From: Bdellovibrionales bacterium GWA2_49_15
Lineage (GTDB): Bacteria; Bdellovibrionota; Bacteriovoracia; Bacteriovoracales; Bacteriovoracaceae
Assembly: GCA_001769855.1 (NCBI GenBank)
Contig: MEPP01000025.1
Span: forward strand, 62,001-126,000
Direction of reading: 5' to 3'
DNA: 64,000 nt
Below the pieces are notes generated by a model that saw only the letters and a program-made list of their open reading frames with translations, ran no database searches and was not told the origin of the DNA. Position numbers and translations under genes: made by a program. Positions 28,941 to 38,615 of the stretch are shown here, one piece after another. Numbering within the stretch: position 1 is the first letter of the stretch; every line of letters starts with the position of its first letter.

Positions 28941-29741
28941 ATGGGCTATCATGTAGTGAGAATTTCTGACAGGTCCCTGTTGGCCGCTTACTTTGGTCAC
29001 AATCCCTTTGTAAACGCCTATGCGTTGGGAGATCTCGATTCATTTTTCTGGCCAAGAACAGAATGGTTCGGCATATACCAAAACCAAGATCTAAAAACAA
29101 TTGTCTTACTTTATAGCGACGACAATATCCCTGTTCTTTTAGCTATTGATCATGAGGCTGAACTTCTTGGATCTGCGATCACCAATTGCCTTACCAAATT
29201 TGTTCCAGCACATTTTTATGCTCATTTAGCACCATCTCTTCTGCCTGCCTTTCAGGCAAAATACGAATGCGTACATCACGGGACATACTTAAAGATGGGA
29301 CTTAGACCACCCACATCCTTCGTTCTTGCTCATGACGTCCAAGATATCTTCGCACGAAGGCTCACCTCTGATGATCTCGCTCAGGCCACTCTCTTGTTTA
29401 AAAATGCTTATCCAGGGAACTGGTTTTCCGGTCGAATGCTTGAGACTGGAAAATATTTTGGTGCCTTCAATCACGAAGAAATGGTTGGCATTGCTGGAGT
29501 GCACGTATACTCACCATCCTACAAAGTAGCGGCACTCGGTAACATTACAGTGGCCCATGACTGGCGCAAACGTCACATTGGCGCATATCTCACATCCGTA
29601 CTTTGTGAAGATCTTCTTCAAGAACTTTCGGTAATCACTCTTAATGTGAAGGCAGATAATTTCGTGGCCATTCGCTGTTATGAGAAGCTTGGATTCACCA
29701 CAATCTCTCGCTATGAAGAGGTTATGATTTCAGCTCAATAA
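28941..29741 (+). CDS. GNAT-family N-acetyltransferase
   Basis: 266 residues from ATG 28941 (a TTG two codons earlier is possible; neither has a clear ribosome-binding site). The C-terminal half (about 135-266) is a GNAT domain: RRLTSDDLAQATLLF, then the acetyl-CoA loop ITVAHDWRKRHIGAYLTSVL with R-x-x-x-G, and NVKADNFVAIRCYEKLGF at the end. The N-terminal half resembles a degenerate second GNAT-like domain. The substrate is unknown. Its 3' end overlaps the ruvB 3' end by 7 nt on the opposite strand. Confidence 0.85.
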   Translation: MGYHVVRISDRSLLAAYFGHNPFVNAYALGDLDSFFWPRTEWFGIYQNQDLKTIVLLYSDDNIPVLLAIDHEAELLGSAITNCLTKFVPAHFYAHLAPSLLPAFQAKYECVHHGTYLKMGLRPPTSFVLAHDVQDIFARRLTSDDLAQATLLFKNAYPGNWFSGRMLETGKYFGAFNHEEMVGIAGVHVYSPSYKVAALGNITVAHDWRKRHIGAYLTSVLCEDLLQELSVITLNVKADNFVAIRCYEKLGFTTISRYEEVMISAQ

Positions 29742-30742
29742 TCATTCTTAGCGAGATGCTCCACCGCCTTTTCGGAAATCTCACGCCCTCTGGGGGTTCG
29801 GATCAGAAGGCCCTCCTTCAGTAAAAAAGGCTCGTAGACATCTTCTATTGTGGTTCGATCTTCATTCAAAGTGGCACAGAGGGCTTCAATTCCAATCGGA
29901 CCGCCTTGATAGAAATCGCGAATGACTCGCAAAATTTTTCGGTCCATTCTATCTAGTCCACAACCATCGACCTCCATCAGTCTCAAGGCCTGATCAATAT
30001 CTTCGAGGGTTGCCGCATTTTTGGCATGCACTAAAACATAATCACGCAAACGGCGCAAAATTCGATTGGCAATCCTCGGTGTGCCACGTGAGCAGTAAGC
30101 CATCTTTTCAATGGCCTTCGGTGCAATGCTAATGCCGAGCTTGCTCTGATTTGCGTCAATAATGCGACCTAATTCCTGAGCAGAATAAAAATCAAAATGA
30201 AAATGGGCCAAAAAACGATCACGTAGTGGATTCGTCAAAAGACCACTTCTCGTGGTAGCACCTATAAGGGTGAACGGATTAATTTCAATCTGCATGGTCT
30301 TAGCGCTGGCACCTTGGCCAATCAAAATATCCAGTCGATAATCTTCCATGGCGGCATAGAGAATTTCCTCCACGGTAACTGGCATACGATGAATTTCATC
30401 AATGAAAAGTACATCTCCCTTATTCAAATTTGTCAGGAGGGCGGCTAAATCGCCTTTTTTATCTAGGGATGGACCACTTACAATGTGCAATTCAACTCCT
30501 AGCTCCTGGGCCATAATCATTGCGAGAGAAGTTTTACCCAAACCCGGGGGGCCACTGAGCAAAATGTGATCAAGAGGATTTTTTCTTAGCTTGGCTGACT
30601 GAACCATAATCTTAATATTTTCTATGACCCTTTCCTGACCCACAAATTCTTTAAAACAAGTGGGGCGCAAGCGCGCATCTATCTTTTGCTCTTCAGGAAT
30701 CAGGACGTCTGCTTGGGCATCAACAATTCTTTCAATTTCCAT
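29735..30742 (-). CDS. ruvB: Holliday junction branch-migration ATPase RuvB
   Basis: 335 residues from ATG 30742, preceded by AAGGAG. It has an AAA+ core with Walker A GPPGLGKTSLA, Walker B FIDEIHR, sensor ATTRSG and arginine-finger region, followed by a C-terminal winged helix (RTPRGREISEKAVEHL). It drives branch migration with RuvA. It lies 12 nt after ruvA. Expected ruvC-ruvA-ruvB order on the minus strand. Confidence 0.97.
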   Translation of the reverse strand: MEIERIVDAQADVLIPEEQKIDARLRPTCFKEFVGQERVIENIKIMVQSAKLRKNPLDHILLSGPPGLGKTSLAMIMAQELGVELHIVSGPSLDKKGDLAALLTNLNKGDVLFIDEIHRMPVTVEEILYAAMEDYRLDILIGQGASAKTMQIEINPFTLIGATTRSGLLTNPLRDRFLAHFHFDFYSAQELGRIIDANQSKLGISIAPKAIEKMAYCSRGTPRIANRILRRLRDYVLVHAKNAATLEDIDQALRLMEVDGCGLDRMDRKILRVIRDFYQGGPIGIEALCATLNEDRTTIEDVYEPFLLKEGLLIRTPRGREISEKAVEHLAKNDY

Positions 30743-30754
30743 TGGGCCCACTCC

Positions 30755-31357
30755 TTAGAGTTCTCGTAGTACTAATTGTACTAGCTGCTCTGGTTTGTTA
30801 ATTTCGGTTTCATTCATTAGTTTTTGAACTATTGGCAGGATTTGGTCATCGCGAAATCCTAACTCTTTGCACGCCATGAGGGCCTCATGCACAAAATCAG
30901 ATGGTCGCGGGGGAGGCAGTTGTGTCTTGGACAATTTAGGAGTCTTTGAGCTTGATGCCATTGGTGCCTTGGCAAGTTTTGGTGCAAGATCGAGCAAAAT
31001 CTGTGCTGCCGTCTTCGGTCCGATGCCGCTCACTGAACATAAAAGCTTTTTGTCTTCAAAAAGTATGGCATGATGCAAACTCTCTACTCCTAGCTGACGT
31101 ATCAATTGATAGGCAGTCCGTGGACCGACTCCGTTCACTTTCAAGAGCAGTTCAAAAAATTTTTTCTCATGCAATGATTGAAAAGCATATAGAGCTTCAC
31201 TATCCTCCCGAATAATCTGAGAGAGAAACAATTGTGTCCTCTGTCCTTCGGGTAAAATTTGACAGAAGAAAACTTGCATCCCCAAGCCATTACTCAGCTT
31301 GATTATACTTTCTTCACCGTCACTAAAAATAACTTCGCCTTCAATGTATCCTAGCAA
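30755..31357 (-). CDS. ruvA: Holliday junction DNA-binding protein RuvA
   Basis: 200 residues. An OB-fold N-terminus (MLGYIEGEV) is followed by helix-hairpin-helix motifs (LLKVNGVGPRTAYQLI; CSVSGIGPKTAAQIL) and a C-terminal RuvB-binding domain (ALMACKELGFRDDQI) after a basic/proline linker. It overlaps the ruvC stop by 7 nt, so translation is coupled. Confidence 0.96.
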   Translation of the reverse strand: MLGYIEGEVIFSDGEESIIKLSNGLGMQVFFCQILPEGQRTQLFLSQIIREDSEALYAFQSLHEKKFFELLLKVNGVGPRTAYQLIRQLGVESLHHAILFEDKKLLCSVSGIGPKTAAQILLDLAPKLAKAPMASSSKTPKLSKTQLPPPRPSDFVHEALMACKELGFRDDQILPIVQKLMNETEINKPEQLVQLVLREL

Positions 31358-31854
31358 GTTAAACTCCTCATTTTATTGTGTGCAGGTGTGTCATGCAGAA
31401 AGTGACAGAGAGCGATCGCCAAGGCGTCACTTTCATCAGTTGTTTTAAAATCGCGTTTTCCCAAAAAAAGTTGCAGCGCCTTGCCGACAGACTCCTTTGG
31501 AGAATGGCCAAAACCTGTCACCGAGGACTTAATTAAATTAGGTGCATATTCACAAACAGGAATTTCCTTATGGTGCAAAACCCCCGCCAGTATAGCTCCT
31601 CTCGCCTGGGCCAATTTGGCCAGAGAAGATACATTTTTTACATAGATCAGCGATTCCAATGCCAAAATATCCGGATTGTAAGATTGAGCAAGGGTTAATC
31701 CCTGATTAAAAATGGTTTTTAGGCGTTTAAAAAAATCTTCACCATCTGCTAACTTCAAAGCGCCCGAATGAAGATATTTAACTTTACGACCTTCTATCTG
31801 AATTAGGCCAAAGCCGGTTACTCGAGAGCCTGGATCGATACCTAAAATAATCAT
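31351..31854 (-). CDS. ruvC: Crossover junction endodeoxyribonuclease RuvC
   Basis: 167 residues. Acidic catalytic residues are visible: GIDPGSRVTGFG (first Asp), ALESLIY (Glu) and DESDALAIALCH (two Asp). It resolves Holliday junctions. First gene of ruvCAB, divergent from folD across a 118-bp gap with two weak promoter-like arrangements (TTGCTA-N17-TGATAA among them). Confidence 0.96.
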   Translation of the reverse strand: MIILGIDPGSRVTGFGLIQIEGRKVKYLHSGALKLADGEDFFKRLKTIFNQGLTLAQSYNPDILALESLIYVKNVSSLAKLAQARGAILAGVLHHKEIPVCEYAPNLIKSSVTGFGHSPKESVGKALQLFLGKRDFKTTDESDALAIALCHFLHDTPAHNKMRSLTC

Positions 31855-31972
31855 GAAGAAATTCTATCTTTTTATCAGGGCCTCTGACAACACATAGCAA
31901 TGTAATAAAAGCACTGTTAAATTTGCCTACTCTCTACTATCATTCGACGAATAACATTCATTGAGATTTTTC

Positions 31973-32836
31973 ATGGCGCTCCTTCTAAAAAGTGACATTG
32001 TCATAGAGACACTGAGTTCATCTCTTACTGCTCGATGCTTGAAATTAAAAGAGAAGGGTATTATTCCTAAAATGCAGGTTTTTTTAGTTGGGGAAAATCC
32101 TGCGAGTGTTGTCTATGTCCGCAATAAAAAGAGATTATGTGAAAAAATTGGCGCTATCTGTGAAGTCGTTCAACTTCCAGAGTCCGTAAGCAAGTCAACC
32201 TTTGAACGGCTCATTTTGGAAAGTGCTAAAAATATCCACGTCCATGGTATGTTTGTACAGCTCCCCGTTCCTCCCCAACTGAGTCAAGTTTCCTTCGATC
32301 ATCTCATCCCCCCACAGAAAGATGTCGATGGCTTTCATGCTCAGAATATTTTTGGCGTTTTTTCAGGTTTTCCTGACAATTCCTACCTTCGCCCATGTAC
32401 TCCAAAAGGAATAATGACCTTGTTGAGTCATTATAAAATTACCTTATCCGGAAAGAGTGTGCTGATTATAGGTAGAAGTAAAATTGTAGGACGCCCTCTT
32501 GCCCTCCTCATGCTTCACCATGATGCTACCGTCACTATTGCCCATTCTAAGACTCCTAACTTGCGCGAGCTTTCCAAGAAGAGCGACATTATCGTCGCAG
32601 CTTTGGGCAGAGGAGAGATGATAGATGAAACATATTTTCGAGGATCAGGTGACCAAACCGTCATCGATGTCGGAATCAATAGAAGAGATGACGGCAAGCT
32701 AGTCGGCGATGTAAAATTTGATAACGTTCAGTCTCTTGTGGGGGCCATCACCCCAGTGCCAGGTGGGGTTGGGCCGATGACTGTCGCTTCCTTGATTGAT
32801 AACTTATTAATCGCCACCGAGTTGCAAAGTTCTTAA
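31973..32836 (+). CDS. folD: Methylenetetrahydrofolate dehydrogenase/cyclohydrolase
   Basis: 287 residues from ATG 31973 (TGAG 7 nt upstream); an in-frame TTG four codons earlier is less likely. Conserved PASVVYVRNKKRLCEKIG holds the catalytic lysine, and KDVDGFHAQN and IIGRSKIVGRPLALLM form the dinucleotide site, with ITPVPGGVGPMTVA at the end. It interconverts 5,10-methylene- and 10-formyl-THF. It is followed 15 nt later by gcvT, making a one-carbon operon. Confidence 0.95.
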   Translation: MALLLKSDIVIETLSSSLTARCLKLKEKGIIPKMQVFLVGENPASVVYVRNKKRLCEKIGAICEVVQLPESVSKSTFERLILESAKNIHVHGMFVQLPVPPQLSQVSFDHLIPPQKDVDGFHAQNIFGVFSGFPDNSYLRPCTPKGIMTLLSHYKITLSGKSVLIIGRSKIVGRPLALLMLHHDATVTIAHSKTPNLRELSKKSDIIVAALGRGEMIDETYFRGSGDQTVIDVGINRRDDGKLVGDVKFDNVQSLVGAITPVPGGVGPMTVASLIDNLLIATELQSS

Positions 32837-32851
32837 GCCAGGAGGAATGGT

Positions 32852-33931
32852 ATGCTGAAGCGGACTTCTTTATACGATAGACATGTTGCACTGAACGCCA
32901 AATTGGCTGAATTTGGCGGATTCGATATGCCAATTCAATACACAAGCGTTAAGGACGAGGTCTTGGCGGTCCGAAAGACTGTTGGCGTATTCGACGTAAG
33001 TCACATGGGTGAATTCTGGGTGAGCGGTCCTGAGGCCTTAAAATTTGTCGACTATCTTGTAACTAATGATGTGGCGTCTGCACCTATTGGGAAGGCCGTC
33101 TATTCACCACTCTGTCGACCCGATGGGACAATTGTCGATGATCTCATTGTATACAAATTAGAGAATGAGCGCATTTTGATTTGTGTTAATGCCTCTAACA
33201 TTGCAAAAGACTGGGATTGGATTTCTAGTCAAGTGAAGAGTTTCAATTGTTCTCTTATCGACAAATCTGAAGAAACTTCATTATTGGCAGTACAAGGACC
33301 TCTTGCAGAAGAAGTATTACGCAAGATTGGCTTAGATTCAAACTTACTGAAAGAAATGTCATATTATGAAGTCAGATCTTCTGTATATCGCAATGAAAAA
33401 ATTGTCCTGGCCCGAACTGGGTATACCGGTGAGGATGGGTTTGAAGTGTTTGCTCCACATACTATCATTGCTTTCTTGTGGGACAAGTTAGCACAGGAAA
33501 AAGCGGTTCCATGCGGCCTGGCAGCAAGAGATGTTTTAAGAACCGAAGTTTGCTACCCCCTCTATGGACACGAGATCAACGACCATAATACTCCTTTGGA
33601 TGCCGGCCTTAAGTGGACAGTCCGTTCTCAAAAAGAAAAATTTATCGGCAAAGAGGCGCTCAGCAAACACACGGCCCGTACCAAGTTGATTAAATTTACA
33701 TGCAAGTCGGGGATTCCAAGACAAGGTCATGTGATTGTCAACGCGCAACATGAAACATTGGGTACCGTGACCAGTGGCACACATTCGGTTACCCTAGGGA
33801 TGGGAATTGGACTGGCTTTAGTTGACGCAAAAAAATATATAGCTGATCGTCCCTGCCATATCATAATTAGGGACAAAGAACATGACATTGCAATTCAAGA
33901 TAAACCGTTTGTAAAAGGGGGGCACAAATAA
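32852..33931 (+). CDS. gcvT: Glycine cleavage system T protein (aminomethyltransferase)
   Basis: 359 residues. It transfers the methylene unit from the lipoyl-bound aminomethyl group of GcvH to THF. Conserved FGGFDMPIQYTS, VFDVSHMGEFWVSGP, ARTGYTGEDGFEVF and CGLAARDVLRTEVCYPLYGHEI are present. A strong AGGAGG ribosome-binding site precedes the start. Its stop overlaps the gcvH start by 1 nt (TAATG). Confidence 0.96.
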   Translation: MLKRTSLYDRHVALNAKLAEFGGFDMPIQYTSVKDEVLAVRKTVGVFDVSHMGEFWVSGPEALKFVDYLVTNDVASAPIGKAVYSPLCRPDGTIVDDLIVYKLENERILICVNASNIAKDWDWISSQVKSFNCSLIDKSEETSLLAVQGPLAEEVLRKIGLDSNLLKEMSYYEVRSSVYRNEKIVLARTGYTGEDGFEVFAPHTIIAFLWDKLAQEKAVPCGLAARDVLRTEVCYPLYGHEINDHNTPLDAGLKWTVRSQKEKFIGKEALSKHTARTKLIKFTCKSGIPRQGHVIVNAQHETLGTVTSGTHSVTLGMGIGLALVDAKKYIADRPCHIIIRDKEHDIAIQDKPFVKGGHK

Positions 33932-34311
33932 TGGCTAGCAACATTCCGAACAATCTAAAATTTACCAAAGAGCACGAGTGGATGAAAGTTGAAGGCACAA
34001 CTGGAACTATTGGAATTACAGATTTCGCCCAATCAGCTCTTGGCGACATCGTTTTTGTTGAACTCCCTGAAGTTGGAAAAAAACTAACTCTCGGTAAGAC
34101 CTTTGGGGTCGTTGAATCCATTAAATCAGTCAGCGATTTATATGCTCCTGTTTCAGGTGAGGTGATTGAGCGAAACGAGAATGTGGCAGAGACACCCGAC
34201 CTCATCAATAAAGCCCCCTATGATCAATGGCTTATCAAAATTAAAATTCTAAATCCTTCAGAACTTTCAACCCTGATGGGGCCTGAAGAGTATTCAGGCA
34301 TTTGTCACTAA
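33931..34311 (+). CDS. gcvH: Glycine cleavage system H protein
   Basis: 126 residues with the lipoylation motif GVVESIKSVSDLYAPVSGEV (lysine in ESIKS). It shuttles the aminomethyl intermediate between GcvP and GcvT. It is translationally coupled to gcvT. The P protein is not encoded next to it; the following 224 bp are AT-rich and gene-free. Confidence 0.96.
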   Translation: MASNIPNNLKFTKEHEWMKVEGTTGTIGITDFAQSALGDIVFVELPEVGKKLTLGKTFGVVESIKSVSDLYAPVSGEVIERNENVAETPDLINKAPYDQWLIKIKILNPSELSTLMGPEEYSGICH

Positions 34312-34535
34312 TTTTTTTCAAAAAATTTTGTTTTTTAGGTGTCAACAACAATTTTGATCGTATGTATTTTTTTTTCTTCTTTTGTGCAAAACATCTTTCT
34401 GATTTTAATTAGAAAAAATTATAACGAAAAATGTTGATGAAAAAAATTACTTTTCCCTTTACGAACAAGTCGAAAATCTTGATACTCACGTTGCTCAAAA
34501 TGTAACGGTAAGCACGTGCTTGGTAGGTCTCAGTC

Positions 34536-34841
34536 ATGCTTGAGAGTAAAGATAATAGAGAGTCGGTTCAGCTGCTAAATACAGCTATAATCAAAGCAAA
34601 AGAAAAAAAAATAGATACAGGATACGAAGAACGATTGAAAGAAGCGTGCAACAGACCTGCTGTTAAGGCCCTTGGTGTGGCCGTAACACACCTTTCAGAA
34701 ACCCAGAAAATCTCTCGTGACCAAGCAGCAATTCAAATCATTGAAACGGTTAAAGAGCTTGAATCAATTTGGGCCGACTATGTAATGATGGAAGGAATTA
34801 ACAATCTTAAAAATATTTTGAAAGCACCGCAAACACACTAG
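34536..34841 (+). CDS. Small helical protein, unknown
   Basis: 101 residues, not recognised. It is predicted largely helical and charged, without signal peptide or membrane segment, so probably cytosolic. A 224-bp AT-rich gap with many A and T runs separates it from gcvH; no clear promoter or ribosome-binding site was found. Its end is 4 bp from the convergent TonB-like gene. The ATG start is natural; coding status rests on an uninterrupted, normally composed frame. Confidence 0.6.
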   Translation: MLESKDNRESVQLLNTAIIKAKEKKIDTGYEERLKEACNRPAVKALGVAVTHLSETQKISRDQAAIQIIETVKELESIWADYVMMEGINNLKNILKAPQTH

Positions 34842-34845
34842 CCTA

Positions 34846-35742
34846 TCAGCTCTTAACAACGAAACCCCATTCTATTTTCACAGTGCCATCGACGATCATA
34901 TCTTTCGGTGGATTTGGAAATGGTCCAGCTTTATTGAATGATTCAACTGCCGCATCGTCCAACTCCTTCACACCGCTGGTACTTTTGACTCCCACTTCGA
35001 TTATATTTCCCTTGGAGTCCAGCAAGATAACCAGAGAAGTGATTTTATCCTGATCAGCGGCCAACCTACGTCCTGACTTATATAGGTTGTTTGCTTTTTC
35101 CCGTAAGGTCTTACCCCAGTATTGTTCCAGCTGCTGACGAATTCGAAAGTAGAAACCGTAAAATTTGAATTCAGCAGTATTCAACAGTGTCATATCACCC
35201 AACGGAATATCCTCAATATAATCATTGTTTGATGACAGACCCTTGCCGTGCGCTCCTATTCCCTGAATGGCAGCCATGGCCATACTCTCAACACGTTTTT
35301 CAGGTAGGCTATCATGGGATAGATCAGCGAGTGACACTTTGCCATGCAATGCTTTTTTCTTTTTGCTCGGTGGAATTGGTTTGTTCACTGGGGCAATTTG
35401 CTTGGCCCCTCCGCCGCCCTGATTAAATGAGTTAATCACCTTGGCAATTGTCTGACGATCAACTGTCTGATTCTCACGGCTTAAAAATTTTGAATCTTTA
35501 GGGGCTTCTTTGTTTCGACTTTCCTCTGTTGCAACAATTTGTAACTGGGGTTTCTCTCGGTCACGCAGTACAATTTTGATACCCTTCTTTGCAATTTCCT
35601 TCTGATGTTCCGTTCTCGACGCTTTCTCAAAATCCAAGATATTTAAATTCTTGAAAATAAACATTAAGTGCAGCGCCACTGACAGCAGTAAAAAAAGATT
35701 CAATTTATTTTTAAAAATCAACTTCACAGGTCTTCGCCCCAA
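34846..35742 (-). CDS. TonB/AgmX-type energy-transducer-like protein
   Basis: 298 residues. A single N-terminal membrane anchor (about residues 13-32, LFLLLSVALHLMFIFK) is followed by a long polar, lysine/proline-containing periplasmic region (PINKPIPP-type segment), and a C-terminal TonB-like domain (about 210-298) with ITSLVILLDSKGNIIEVGVKSTSG and DDAAVESFNKAGPFPNPP. It probably links an inner-membrane proton channel to the outer membrane, but no ExbB/ExbD gene is nearby. The start codon is uncertain: TTG 35742 after AAGGA, or GTG 35727. Confidence 0.8.
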   Translation of the reverse strand: MGRRPVKLIFKNKLNLFLLLSVALHLMFIFKNLNILDFEKASRTEHQKEIAKKGIKIVLRDREKPQLQIVATEESRNKEAPKDSKFLSRENQTVDRQTIAKVINSFNQGGGGAKQIAPVNKPIPPSKKKKALHGKVSLADLSHDSLPEKRVESMAMAAIQGIGAHGKGLSSNNDYIEDIPLGDMTLLNTAEFKFYGFYFRIRQQLEQYWGKTLREKANNLYKSGRRLAADQDKITSLVILLDSKGNIIEVGVKSTSGVKELDDAAVESFNKAGPFPNPPKDMIVDGTVKIEWGFVVKS

Positions 35743-35888
35743 GTTTCCTTAGAGCTGGTTCGGCGTAATTGCGGTTAATGATTAACAAACAAAAAATCAT
35801 AGTCAGAAGAGGAAAATAATACCTGATACCGTAACGAAAAAAAACAATTGAATGGCCGACAATATCTCAAAAAATCAGCCGACCAGAA

Positions 35889-38600
35889 TCATTGAGTTTC
35901 TAGAAGTTCTTCTTCTTCGAACAGAGGTGCTTTTTTTTCACCCTGTTTTAAGTCAGAGTAAGTTGTTGAGCCGGGCTCCATACCTTCTACAAAAGACTCA
36001 AGTATCGCATCGGGATTATTGGAATTTACCTGCCGACCGGTGTCCTTATGAACGTACATATTAACTATGCCCGACGGCTGTGAAAATTCAGAATCTCTAA
36101 ATTTTTTCAGGCCTTGAGTCATAAATTCTATCCAAACAGGTAAGGCAGAACGAGTCCCAGTTTCACCACGCCCCATTGTTTTATTATTATCAAAGCCAAC
36201 CCAAACTCCGGTAGTCAACTTTGTGCTATAACCTAAGAACCAAGCATCAATGTAGTTACTGGTGGTTCCAGTTTTTCCCGCAATATTATTACTCATATAT
36301 TTAGCAGGTCTACCTGTGCCATTTTGTATGACCCCTTTAAGAAGTCCCGTCATCACGTAGGCCAAGCGTTGATCATAAACCTGGCGCCCTTTGAGGCCTT
36401 GGGTGAAATCAAATGAGGTGGGTGTATCAACACCTGTCGAACTCGTATCCGCGCTGCTAACCGGACGAATAATACCTTTCTCTAATAAGCGCTTTTCCTT
36501 CTTCTTTTCATCAATTTGAAATACTGTGCCGTTCTTATCAGTGATAGATAAAATGGATACTGGCTCCACTAAACGACCAGCATTCGGGAAAATAGCATAT
36601 GCTGATACCAAATCGAGGAGATTTACCCCAAATGAACCAAGTGCAATGCTTAAATTTTCTTCAGTAACAATCTCAAGACCAAAACGCGAAAAAATATTCA
36701 TTATTTTCCGCACACCAACATCTTCTGCAAGTTTAATTGTTGTAATATTTCTACTTTGCTCCAAACTGTGTCTGAAAGTAATCGGTCCTAGATATTTGCC
36801 ATCGTAGTTTTTAGGCTTCCAATTGAGCTCATTTTCCTCACCACCGCTCAGGGCCTCAGGTGAGTCTAAAATAATCGAGTTGGGTCGATACCCATTCTCG
36901 AGAGCTGTCGCATATATCAGCGGTTTAATAGAGGAACCTGGCTGCCGCAAGCTTTGAACGGCCCTGTTAAATTGCGACTCAAGAAAATTATTGCCACCAA
37001 CAAAAGCATAGATTTCGCCGGTATCTGGCGAAAGCGAAATAAGGGCCCCCTGTGCTTCTGGCACTTGCTCAAGAGCGCATGATAGATATTTCTGCTTCTT
37101 AATAGTGGGTATCCACTTTGTTGTTTCAAATTTTTTCAGAACTGCCGGGGATAAAACTTTTTGCACATTCAATTCTTTGTCCAAGACGGATATCCAAACC
37201 ACATCACCAATTTTGAGAATCGTCGAAGGTTTGGAAATAGTTGTATAAAACTCCTGGTCTTCTGAAACTTCCCGCTTCCTGGCCCATTTAAATTCGTCTT
37301 GAGAAATAATTCCTGGAATTCCACCCAGCGATACAAACACTAGCTTTAAGTCATCATCAATACGCGTCACGGTTGCTTTATAGAGCGTTTCTGAATCCAA
37401 AATTTTAAGTAAATCATCGTTCTCAATACGTCCCATCGGAAATTTTGCATCAAGATAAGAGGTAATAAATCGATCAGAAGAATCCTTTAGCTCGTCGTAA
37501 ATACTTTGCACAAATGGAATTTCGTTAATTCGGTTATAGTGATCATCGATAAAAAAATAGTTTGACCGATCCTCCAACAATAGTTTTCGTTCTTCAAGAT
37601 CAAATTTTTCCCTCTCGGATACGGTTGCTAAATGCTTAATAGGTCCCTGATAGCCTTGGCGCTTATCCATCTCGCGCACGCCTTTTAAGGCGGCTTTTTC
37701 AGCAACCGTTTGCAATTCATAATCCAGAGAGGTCACAATTTTCATGCCGCCATTGAGAAGCTTCTCTTCTCCTAAAAATTCTATCACTCTCTGTCGAACC
37801 CAATCGGTAAAATATCCGGCCTTAAACTCACCTTTTTTTCTTACACGAAATTTAATTTTCTCTCTAAGTGCATTCTCATATTCATCGTTTGTAATTTTTT
37901 TCGTGTCATGTAAACGACCCAGAACGTATCGCTGTCGCTTAATCGCAAACTCGGGATTGAGATAAGGAGAATATTTACCGGGAGCCACGAGCAGACCCGC
38001 CACCATTGCGGCTTCAGCCGTCGTCACTTCTTCTAGATCCTTGTCATAATATCCTCTTACGGCAGTTTTAATTCCGTAATATCCGCCCCCGAGGTAGACT
38101 TGATTCAAATAAAGAAAAAGAATTTCGTCCTTACTGAATTTTTCTTCAATTTTCAATGCCAAAAGAAAGTCTTTTACCTTGCGCGAAACCGATCGTTCTT
38201 TTGTTAGAAGCAGAGACTTGGCAACCTGCTGAGTAATTGTGCTACCACCTTGTACTACTTTTCCGGCCTTGATATTCATTAGCATGGCTCGCAAAACACC
38301 CCAATAATCCACACCATGGTGTTGATAAAAGGCATCATCCTCAGCCGCTAAAAATGCATCAATCACAAGCTTAGGAATTTTTTCTAAGGGAACAACATCT
38401 CGCTTTTCTGTTCCAATCTCAGCCAAAATCTCTCCATCCCGCGATAGAATTACTGAATGCGTAGAAGGATTGTAATCCGTCAGGGAGTCAATTTTTGGGA
38501 GAACAAAGGAAAAATAGGTTAATGCACCGACAACAGATAATAATGCAACGATGGCAAGGGCCCCGAAAAAGTAAATTAAACGCAAAATCGACGGTTGCAA
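35889..38600 (-). CDS. mrcA: Penicillin-binding protein 1A (bifunctional)
   Basis: 903 residues. An N-terminal membrane anchor (about 8-32) is followed by a GT51 glycosyltransferase (AFLAAEDDAFYQHHGVD with catalytic Glu, QGGSTITQQVAKSLLL, LYLNQVYLGGGYYGI), an OB-like insertion in the middle, then a transpeptidase with SxxK (PGSSIKPLIY), SxN (SRNITT) and KTGTT (AGKTGTTSNYIDAWFLG). It polymerises and cross-links peptidoglycan. It starts at TTG 38600, supported by GGAG 5 nt upstream, and lies 15 nt after the patatin-like gene. Confidence 0.95.
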   Translation of the reverse strand: MQPSILRLIYFFGALAIVALLSVVGALTYFSFVLPKIDSLTDYNPSTHSVILSRDGEILAEIGTEKRDVVPLEKIPKLVIDAFLAAEDDAFYQHHGVDYWGVLRAMLMNIKAGKVVQGGSTITQQVAKSLLLTKERSVSRKVKDFLLALKIEEKFSKDEILFLYLNQVYLGGGYYGIKTAVRGYYDKDLEEVTTAEAAMVAGLLVAPGKYSPYLNPEFAIKRQRYVLGRLHDTKKITNDEYENALREKIKFRVRKKGEFKAGYFTDWVRQRVIEFLGEEKLLNGGMKIVTSLDYELQTVAEKAALKGVREMDKRQGYQGPIKHLATVSEREKFDLEERKLLLEDRSNYFFIDDHYNRINEIPFVQSIYDELKDSSDRFITSYLDAKFPMGRIENDDLLKILDSETLYKATVTRIDDDLKLVFVSLGGIPGIISQDEFKWARKREVSEDQEFYTTISKPSTILKIGDVVWISVLDKELNVQKVLSPAVLKKFETTKWIPTIKKQKYLSCALEQVPEAQGALISLSPDTGEIYAFVGGNNFLESQFNRAVQSLRQPGSSIKPLIYATALENGYRPNSIILDSPEALSGGEENELNWKPKNYDGKYLGPITFRHSLEQSRNITTIKLAEDVGVRKIMNIFSRFGLEIVTEENLSIALGSFGVNLLDLVSAYAIFPNAGRLVEPVSILSITDKNGTVFQIDEKKKEKRLLEKGIIRPVSSADTSSTGVDTPTSFDFTQGLKGRQVYDQRLAYVMTGLLKGVIQNGTGRPAKYMSNNIAGKTGTTSNYIDAWFLGYSTKLTTGVWVGFDNNKTMGRGETGTRSALPVWIEFMTQGLKKFRDSEFSQPSGIVNMYVHKDTGRQVNSNNPDAILESFVEGMEPGSTTYSDLKQGEKKAPLFEEEELLETQ

Positions 38601-38615
38601 ACTAGCTCCAAGCTC

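Noticed and set aside
34312..34345. Terminator after gcvH
   Set aside because: The stem would consist only of A-T pairs; too weak to call.
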